NCBI GenBank assembly: GCA_964604135.1
Contig: CAZRXU010000086.1
Coordinates: 1 to 11,045 of the forward strand
Reading direction: 5' to 3'
DNA length: 11,045 nt
Source: Sabulitectum sp964604135
GTDB taxonomy: Bacteria; Fermentibacterota; Fermentibacteria; Fermentibacterales; JCC-6
A program made the position numbers and the translations under genes. The stretch's first letter is position 1; every line of letters starts with the position of its first letter. Positions 5,651 to 11,045 of the stretch are shown one piece after another. The notes beneath the pieces were generated by a model that worked only from the letters and a program-made list of their open reading frames with translations, was not told the origin of the DNA and did no database searches.

Positions 5651-6634
5651 TCAGTGCCCCAGAGCAGTGTTGAGCGCTTCGAACAGTTCCCGAACGGTGT
5701 AGGGCTTCGCAAGCGATGCCTTAAACCCCAGCGATCTGTAGTTAAGCATGGTATTGCTGCCGGAAAAACCACTTGAAAGAATCACCACTGCTTCCGGGTC
5801 AATTTTCAGAAGACTGCTTATGGTCTCCAGCCCACCTGATCCACCTTCTATGGTAAGATCCATGATAACAACTTTGTAGGAATTGCCTTCTTTCATGGCC
5901 ACCCTGTATTTCGCCAGAACTTCTCTGCCCTCGGAAACCACGTCAACAATGTAGCCGAGGGTTACCAGCATACCAATTGTTGTACTGGCCACAAAAGGAT
6001 TGTCATCAAGCAGAAGGAGCCTTTCGCTGTCTGACTTCACGTCTGAATCATCCTGCTTTTCCAGATGCGATAGTTCCGGCATAGTATCTGGAACAGGATT
6101 AACCCCTCCTCTTGAAAACAGAAGCATTTTGTCTGTTATCCGTCTTGCCCTTATCACTCCTTCTTCGGCGTTGTTTATCAGTTCGTCGTATTCATTTCCC
6201 GTTAAGTCGCCCTCGCGAAGAATACTCAGCGATCCCAGTATACCAGCCAGAATATTGTTGAAGTCGTGAGCCATACGACCTGCAATATTCTTTACGCTCT
6301 CACTTCTGGTGTTGTCCACAACAGGCCTGCTGGATGAAACATCAAAAATAGTCAGAAAATGAAACTGCTCTCTTTGCCTGGAATCTCTGTTCCGCACGAT
6401 AACCACATCCGATACCGATCCTGTGTAGTGATGAAACCGGGAAATAATATATTCAGACTCTCCGGAAAACGAGCCTTCCAGCCCGCAATCAGTGTCCAGA
6501 TAATCGGCAATATGTTTTCCCTGTATCTCTTCAATTTCCAGCCCAAAGAACTCACACGCCCTTGCATTGCAGTCTACAATAGTGCACAGATTGTCTACTT
6601 TTATTACTGGAAAAGAATCATTGATTAATAACAT
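5651..6634 (-). CDS. PAS-HisKA-REC signalling protein lacking the ATPase domain
   Basis: The 327-aa protein starts at ATG 6634, with GGGG 8 nt upstream and 13 nt after the NUDIX stop. A longer in-frame reading to 6772 only runs back into the NUDIX gene. Residues 1-100 form a PAS-like sensor (VDNLCTIVDCNARACEFFGL). Residues 110-175 are a HisKA dimerisation domain with the H-box RMAHDFNNILAGILGSLSIL and phosphoacceptor His123. Residues 205-327 are a receiver domain with acidic pair Asp210/Asp211, phosphoacceptor Asp259 (VVIMDLTIEGG), Ser287 and Lys310 (AKPYT). Between Ser174-Arg175 and the receiver there is only a roughly 30-residue linker. The HATPase_c domain with N, G1 and G2 boxes, normally about 110-150 residues in this hybrid-kinase class, is absent with no frame break visible. 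It cannot bind ATP by itself. It may act as a phosphorelay intermediate, phosphatase, or dimerising response regulator driven by another kinase. No output domain is present. Confidence 0.85.
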   Translation of the reverse strand: MLLINDSFPVIKVDNLCTIVDCNARACEFFGLEIEEIQGKHIADYLDTDCGLEGSFSGESEYIISRFHHYTGSVSDVVIVRNRDSRQREQFHFLTIFDVSSSRPVVDNTRSESVKNIAGRMAHDFNNILAGILGSLSILREGDLTGNEYDELINNAEEGVIRARRITDKMLLFSRGGVNPVPDTMPELSHLEKQDDSDVKSDSERLLLLDDNPFVASTTIGMLVTLGYIVDVVSEGREVLAKYRVAMKEGNSYKVVIMDLTIEGGSGGLETISSLLKIDPEAVVILSSGFSGSNTMLNYRSLGFKASLAKPYTVRELFEALNTALGH

Positions 6635-6647
6635 ACAGTGTACCCCG

Positions 6648-7154
6648 TTATCTGTATCGTTGCGTATCGGCGGCAGCAATATCAGGCTCATCTCCGTAGA
6701 ACACAACAGAATGTGACTGAAGACGGGAAGCACTATAAACAAACTTTCCGCTGAAAAATCTACTGCTGTCAAGCCATTTCATAAAAATACGATCCCCCGC
6801 CCACAGGGGAAGATCCATCAACTCTTCGTCCTTTATCCAGAACAGATCGCCCTCGTGGCAGCTTGTCTTCAACACACCGGAGTAATTTTCAGCGGTGAAA
6901 ACAAAAACATACCAATCTTCCTCGTTATCAAATGCCGGAAACGTCAGTACTCCGCGAAGAGAAATATCGTTCACTGTAAGCGCTGTTTCCTCAAAAACTT
7001 CCCGCACAGCACATTCCTCCGGCGTTTCTCCGGGCTCAATTTTGCCGCCTGGAGCATTCCATTTACCAAAATGCATGTCTTCCGGACGTGAATTCCGGTG
7101 CATCATCAGGGTTCTGCCGTCGTTTCTTATGTAGCATAAAACCGCGAGTTTCAT
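6648..7154 (-). CDS. NUDIX hydrolase (MutT/8-oxo-dGTPase-like)
   Basis: The 168-aa protein starts at ATG 7154 (MKLAVLCYIRNDGRTLMMHR), which aligns with the usual start of this group. An ATG at 7172 has a weak GGGTG upstream and would add six residues. The NUDIX box is complete: G37, five residues, E43, seven residues, then R51EVFEETAL59, with Ala replacing the usual Gly at 58. The box binds Mg2+ and positions the pyrophosphate. The surrounding HFGKWNAPGGKIEPGE and the later TFPAFDNEEDWYVFVF pattern resemble bacterial relatives of MTH1 that sanitise oxidised purine nucleoside triphosphates, but substrate cannot be fixed from sequence. It is the first gene of the minus-strand run, followed 13 nt later by the signalling gene. 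Together with RidA it gives the operon two metabolite-repair enzymes. Its promoter must lie in the short gap shared with the divergent protease gene at 7256. Confidence 0.9.
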   Translation of the reverse strand: MKLAVLCYIRNDGRTLMMHRNSRPEDMHFGKWNAPGGKIEPGETPEECAVREVFEETALTVNDISLRGVLTFPAFDNEEDWYVFVFTAENYSGVLKTSCHEGDLFWIKDEELMDLPLWAGDRIFMKWLDSSRFFSGKFVYSASRLQSHSVVFYGDEPDIAAADTQRYR

Positions 7155-7255
7155 AGCGCAGAATATATTCATGCAACACCCGGGAACAAATAGACCCAAC
7201 TCCGGTTAACAGCTATGTTAGATTCTGCGGTGCGACTCTCTGCTGAAGGAGAACT

Positions 7256-9286
7256 ATGGTTCCTTGTATACTGCTGTTTCTGCTCTCGGCTTCGGAAACA
7301 GATTTGTTCGTTCCTTTTCCATCAGGTTACAGTGTTGCAGTGAAAGGCAGTGTTTGTACCGTAACTGTTGACACAAATGAAGGGTTCTATTCTGCGGCAC
7401 ATCAGGCACCTTTTCTACCTCTTGTTTCAAGAGTGTTTATTCTGCCCGGGCGATGTGAGGCTTCTTCTGTATCTGTATCTTTTGAAAAACCTGTTTTCAC
7501 TCGGCACCTGTCAGCTCCTCTGGCCGGGGCACCGGAAATACTGCCTGTGGGATCACCGCAGCAGAATTTGCTTTCAGCAACAACCGGCAGCGCTGAACTG
7601 GGGAACAGACCTGTTTCTGTTCACACAGGCCACATACTGAATGCCTTCACCATTGTGACATGCTCGATTAGTCCCTGGGTATATACTAGCAGCTCACACC
7701 AACTGGCCCTGTCTCCATCATGTTCTGTAACAATTGAATGGACAGAGATATGCCCGTCACCGGCTCTATCGCATCTTCAAACGGAAATGGTAAATTTCCG
7801 AACAGCTGCTCTTTCAAAAAAGTACGGTTTAAACAGTTTCCATAACACCTGTCGCCCTGAAACCGATTCTTCTACCGATTATCTGATAGTTACAGGTGCA
7901 GACTTTCTGGATGAAACCGTAACATTGGAAAACCTGCTTGAAGCTAAGGGATTATCCTGGCAAACCCTTACAGTACAGGAGATTGTCTCAGGGTGGCCTG
8001 GTATCGACACTCAGGAATCTATCAGAAACTGCATAAAGCATTTTGCATTTGATGAGGGCTCAACCTTTGTAGTACTTGCAGGGGATGAAACAGTTGTTCC
8101 AGCACGGGAAGTATACACCGAATGCGAGGGACACACCGAGTTTGCGCCATCAGATCTTTACTATGCCGATCTCGACGGCAGTTGGGATGGGAACGGCAAT
8201 GGCATCTACGGAGAGTATGCAGACAACCTTGACCTCTACCCTGATGTACTTCTGGGCAGGCTTCTGTTTTCATCATCTGAAGGCGCTTCTGCTATCTTCG
8301 AAAAAAACACTGTTTATGCAGATGTCAGCCAGTCTACAACATGGTACAAGAATGTTGTTCTGTGCGGAGCCATGCTGTTCCCGGCAATTGGCTATACAGG
8401 AGCAAAGGGATGTGAGCTTATGGCTCAGAGTTTTCCAAACAATTTCAACCTTACAAAAGCGTATGAACTGTCTCCCGGTGATCATCCGGACACCTATTTT
8501 CCGGTGCTCTACAACGGAGCTGGATGGAATCACTACGCAGGTCACGGCAACGACCGGGGAGTGTACTGGATAGACAACTCCGGCATGTTGAACATTTCCC
8601 GAATGGGTGGTTTCAGCTCTGACAGCTCAGGAATCAGATCCAATCCGGGTCGCACAGGTATACACAGCTGTATTGGGTGCCACACAGGTGATTTCACCGA
8701 CCCGGGAGTGTGCCTGCCTGATACACTGCTTACACTGCCTGATGGAGGCGGAGTGGCCGGTTTCTTCAACACCTCCTGGGGCTGGGAAGGCTACTGGCCC
8801 GAAATCGGTTCAACTGAAAGGCTGTGCAACAACACCGTACATCAGGTTTATGTTCAAAAAGCTCCTTCACTCGGAGCGGCATACGCATCGGCGATAGACC
8901 TGGAAATTCCGAATATGACCGGCCCCTACGACAGGGTTATGCAATCGATCATTGCTTACTCGGCCTTCATGGAGCCTTCACTTAAAGTTCTTGGAGTACC
9001 CAATGCCACTCCCATTCCACCAGATCCGTTCCATGTAGTTATGCTCAGTACCAACCCGCTTACCCGTGGAGAATATCTTCGTTTCAAGGTTATAGGTATC
9101 TCTCCAGCCTACGATATTTCAGTTTTCGACCTGGCAGGCAGAGTTGTTTACGAACTGGCTAACGCAACTAGAAACACGGCATACACAATGCCCACAAACA
9201 CTCTTTCCACAGGCATCTACTTCGTTTCTGCCATGGCATCCTGCGGAAAAACTGTTTCAGGCAGCTTTGTTGTTCTGCCCTTCTAG
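7256..9286 (+). CDS. Gingipain-like C25 cysteine protease with T9SS-type C-terminal tail
   Basis: The 676-aa secreted protein has a forced start: AAGGAG lies 4 nt before ATG 7256, with an in-frame stop just upstream. The N-terminus (MVPCILLFLLSASE) is a short hydrophobic signal without the usual basic residues. Residues 20-200 look like a propeptide or beta-sandwich region. The C25 catalytic domain starts near D208 (DYLIVTGADFLDETV). It includes an Asp/Asn/Gly-rich stretch D305-G316 (DLDGSWDGNGNG, probably Ca-binding) and PDVLLGRL. Catalytic His430 lies in NHYAGHGN, and nucleophile Cys475 in CIGCHTGDF aligns with the ACVNGDF motif of RgpB. The last 75 residues (ISVFDLAGRVVYEL and LSTGIYFVSA) form an Ig-like type IX secretion sorting tail as seen in FCB bacteria. 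It is expected to digest extracellular proteins, feeding peptides to enzymes such as the C69 dipeptidase. It diverges from the NUDIX operon and converges with the ABC permease. Confidence 0.88.
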   Translation: MVPCILLFLLSASETDLFVPFPSGYSVAVKGSVCTVTVDTNEGFYSAAHQAPFLPLVSRVFILPGRCEASSVSVSFEKPVFTRHLSAPLAGAPEILPVGSPQQNLLSATTGSAELGNRPVSVHTGHILNAFTIVTCSISPWVYTSSSHQLALSPSCSVTIEWTEICPSPALSHLQTEMVNFRTAALSKKYGLNSFHNTCRPETDSSTDYLIVTGADFLDETVTLENLLEAKGLSWQTLTVQEIVSGWPGIDTQESIRNCIKHFAFDEGSTFVVLAGDETVVPAREVYTECEGHTEFAPSDLYYADLDGSWDGNGNGIYGEYADNLDLYPDVLLGRLLFSSSEGASAIFEKNTVYADVSQSTTWYKNVVLCGAMLFPAIGYTGAKGCELMAQSFPNNFNLTKAYELSPGDHPDTYFPVLYNGAGWNHYAGHGNDRGVYWIDNSGMLNISRMGGFSSDSSGIRSNPGRTGIHSCIGCHTGDFTDPGVCLPDTLLTLPDGGGVAGFFNTSWGWEGYWPEIGSTERLCNNTVHQVYVQKAPSLGAAYASAIDLEIPNMTGPYDRVMQSIIAYSAFMEPSLKVLGVPNATPIPPDPFHVVMLSTNPLTRGEYLRFKVIGISPAYDISVFDLAGRVVYELANATRNTAYTMPTNTLSTGIYFVSAMASCGKTVSGSFVVLPF

Positions 9287-9295
9287 AAGCCTGCT

Positions 9296-10066
9296 TTATG
9301 CTGTTTCGTACTTTTTCACTGTTCTCATTAAATACATTGCCACTATTACTAACCATATCACCAGAATAATATTGCCCCACAGCGGTGATCCGGTAGGATA
9401 CGTTACAAGTACATCAGTATTCGGAGACATACCATATACAATATTCTGGTAGGCAACATGTATAGGCATCAATACAGTGATTATTACATTAGCTGCTTTA
9501 TCTACTGCTGTTGCTTCCGGGTTCATACTGGTACTGTAAAATAATTGCTGCAACCAGAAAATAGCGATTGGCAGTATTATCGTAAATGGCATATTTGCGC
9601 TTCCTTTTATTGCCACCGCCATCAGTGTTGCGAATGCCACGCTTACCAGAATTAATTGAATAATACCGATAACTGCGAGAACTGGATTTTCCGGAGTTGT
9701 ATTACAGATATAATTGATAAGAACCATTATAAACATAAACATCAATATACTCAACGCAAATGATCTCTTTAGAAAGCGTTTTACCATTCTACTAAATACA
9801 TGTCCTCTTAATACAGGCAGTGACAGCCATATTTTTATTCTTTCGCTTGTTATCTCTTCACCGATAAGACTGCCAGCCAATACCGCGTTGTAAGCGAACA
9901 GGATAAACATCAGCACACCTGTATCCATCAATATCATTTCACAGGCCCCCTGGGCTGTAAATTTATATCCTTCCTGGCTAATTACTATATATTGTATAAG
10001 CATGAATCCAATAAAACTAAAAAGTGTGCCGCCTGTTGTTCTTATATCTCTCTTGCGGTTTATCAT
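9296..10066 (-). CDS. ABC-2 type transporter permease
   Basis: The 256-aa polytopic protein starts at ATG 10066, overlapping the stop of the ATP-binding gene as ATGA. About six membrane helices are visible: near residues 12-30, 46-69, 102-121, 126-152, 158-178 and 228-248. After helix 2 comes GEEITSERIKIWLSLPVLRGHVFSR, the cytoplasmic coupling segment of ABC-2 permeases (E--T--R---LLS-PV-R). This fold is used by exporters of drugs, peptides, lipids and polysaccharides and by Na+ exporters of the NatAB kind; the substrate cannot be read from sequence. It works with the ATP-binding protein encoded immediately upstream. Its stop is only 9 nt from that of the convergent protease gene, so no clear terminator separates them. 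The gene is visibly richer in A+T than the operon to its left. Confidence 0.88.
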   Translation of the reverse strand: MINRKRDIRTTGGTLFSFIGFMLIQYIVISQEGYKFTAQGACEMILMDTGVLMFILFAYNAVLAGSLIGEEITSERIKIWLSLPVLRGHVFSRMVKRFLKRSFALSILMFMFIMVLINYICNTTPENPVLAVIGIIQLILVSVAFATLMAVAIKGSANMPFTIILPIAIFWLQQLFYSTSMNPEATAVDKAANVIITVLMPIHVAYQNIVYGMSPNTDVLVTYPTGSPLWGNIILVIWLVIVAMYLMRTVKKYETA

Positions 10067-10929
10067 CGCTGCTCCAGTGAAGCTATATAGACATCCTCCA
10101 GTGTTGCTGGAAGAACTATTTCTTCAAATGAGAAATTGCCGACTTCAACAAGGTATTCTTTCTTTATCAGCACATATTCATCGATCTCGCATATTATATT
10201 AACCGTCAGGTTCATACTCTCGACATACTTTTTTGGTATTTTTCTCAGCTTCTGAATATCTGCCATATCTCCCTCAGAACAAATGCGACCATCATGGATT
10301 ATCAGATACCGTCCACCCTGTCTTTCCGCTTCATGAATGCGGTGACTGCTTTGAAGTATAGTACAGCCTTCTCTCTTCAAACTGTTCAAGCGTTTTCTTA
10401 CCTTCCTTACATTCATCGGATCAAGACCATCCATGGGCTCATCGAGAATTACAGTGGATGGTTGTCCGGATAAAACAATTGAAAGCATAAGAAGTTGTTG
10501 CTGTCCTTTTGATTTTTTATTGAAATAGTGATTAACCAAATGAAGACACTCAAACTCATCGGCCATCTTCTTGAAATCGATCAGAGAATGATCGTCTATG
10601 TATAATGAATACTCGGTATACATATCTGTTGCCGTACATAAATGAGGTATTCTCGACTTGTCCGGGAGATACCGCAAACCCTTTCTTGCTTCCGGAATCC
10701 TGCAATCAATACCGTTTATCTTTATTGTGCCAGAGTCCGGAAATATATTATTCGTTATAAGATCCAGCAGTGTAGTTTTTCCAGCCCCATTACTTCCTAA
10801 AAGAACTGTATTCTCTGCCCTTCGAATATTACAGCTGAACCCTTTAGCCAAAGCACACACATCACCGTAATTTTTCCACACATTATCTACGATAATGCCA
10901 TCTTCAGATAATCCTTCAGTATCGAACAT
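10063..10929 (-). CDS. ABC transporter ATP-binding protein (ABC-2 exporter type)
   Basis: The 288-aa cytoplasmic ATPase starts at ATG 10929, with AGGTGA about 8 nt upstream. Motifs in order are: an aromatic Y21 A-loop (WKNYGDV), Walker A GSNGAGKTT (45-53), a Q-loop position occupied by Asp90 in YLPDKS, the signature SKGQQQL (140-146, a common variant of LSGGQ in this subfamily), Walker B VILDEPMDGLDP with catalytic Glu164, and switch His196 in SSHRIHEAE. The C-terminal 70 residues are variable, as in BcrA/NatA-type subunits. It hydrolyses ATP to drive the permease encoded downstream with a 4-nt overlap. No substrate-specific neighbour is visible. The 116 bp upstream carry direct repeats resembling an insertion-sequence end, so the native promoter may be displaced or supplied by that element. 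Confidence 0.93.
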   Translation of the reverse strand: MFDTEGLSEDGIIVDNVWKNYGDVCALAKGFSCNIRRAENTVLLGSNGAGKTTLLDLITNNIFPDSGTIKINGIDCRIPEARKGLRYLPDKSRIPHLCTATDMYTEYSLYIDDHSLIDFKKMADEFECLHLVNHYFNKKSKGQQQLLMLSIVLSGQPSTVILDEPMDGLDPMNVRKVRKRLNSLKREGCTILQSSHRIHEAERQGGRYLIIHDGRICSEGDMADIQKLRKIPKKYVESMNLTVNIICEIDEYVLIKKEYLVEVGNFSFEEIVLPATLEDVYIASLEQR

Positions 10930-10999
10930 TAATTATTCACCTGCCTCCCTTCAATACTTCCATCATGATAATATCCATAAAGAATATCTGATGCATATT

Positions 11000-11040
11000 C
11001 CGGTCAAACCTGCCACTTGCTCCGGTTTAAACTTGCCACT
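11000..11040. repeat. Two imperfect 18-19 bp direct repeats, possible IS21-type end
   Basis: CCGGTCAAACCTGCCACT (11000-11017) is repeated as CCGGTTTAAACTTGCCACT (11022-11040), a period of 22 bp with two substitutions and one indel. Tandem imperfect repeats of about this size and spacing near the terminus are typical of IS21-family elements, where they bind the transposase. A TG dinucleotide at 10989-10990 could be the terminal base pair. The transposase would lie beyond the window, so the identity is inferred from resemblance only. The rest of the gap from 10930 holds the ribosome binding site of the ABC gene and AT-rich sequence. Confidence 0.45.
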
Positions 11041-11045
11041 GAATC

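Noticed and set aside
10063..10929. Altered ABC signature (SKGQQQ) and Asp at the Q-loop position as signs of a dead ATPase
   Set aside because: SKG-type signatures and acidic residues at that position are common among ABC-2 exporter subunits; Walker A, Walker B Glu and the switch His are all intact.

Overview
The window reads as a bacterial chromosome segment, most plausibly from the FCB (Fibrobacterota-Chlorobiota-Bacteroidota) radiation or a related candidate phylum. The clues are a secreted gingipain-like C25 protease whose C-terminus resembles a type IX secretion sorting domain, a secreted C69 dipeptidase, and a diderm ExbB/ExbD/TonB energy-transduction set. This placement is inference; there is no rRNA or other phylogenetic marker in the window.

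Left part (1-3363). A partial ArsR-type repressor gene (minus) diverges from a small cupin gene (plus), with a perfect 14-bp palindrome between them as the likely operator. Next is a minus-strand remnant of an AAA_14/DUF4143 ATPase: its N-terminal ATPase half is missing and its C-terminus is split by a one-base frameshift in an A7 run. A secreted C69 peptidase gene begins exactly where the remnant stops being recognisable. A 37-codon ORF with an excellent ribosome binding site follows it.

Middle (3430-7154, all minus). This is a compact run, probably one operon, transcribed in the order NUDIX hydrolase, PAS-HisKA-REC protein, RidA, ExbB, ExbD, TonB-like protein. Gaps are 13 nt, 57 nt and 1 nt, followed by overlaps of 4 nt and 14 nt. 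NUDIX and RidA are metabolite-damage or housekeeping enzymes. ExbB/ExbD/TonB form a proton-driven inner-membrane motor acting on the outer membrane. The signalling protein has a phosphoacceptor His domain and a receiver domain but no ATPase domain between them, so it cannot autophosphorylate on its own.

Right part (7256-11045). The C25 gingipain-like protease (plus) converges, 9 nt apart, with a two-gene ABC-2 exporter (minus; ATP-binding protein then permease, ATGA overlap). The ABC pair looks clearly richer in A+T than the rest. Upstream of it, at the window edge, lie two roughly 19-bp direct repeats that resemble the subterminal repeats of IS21-type insertion sequences. This suggests the ABC block may have been acquired or rearranged.

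I do not see an obvious undescribed defence or biosynthetic system. The most unusual items are the kinase-less PAS-HisKA-REC protein in a TonB operon, the strongly acidic TonB linker, the frameshifted AAA_14 remnant abutting the C69 gene, and the 37-aa ORF ending in Cys.
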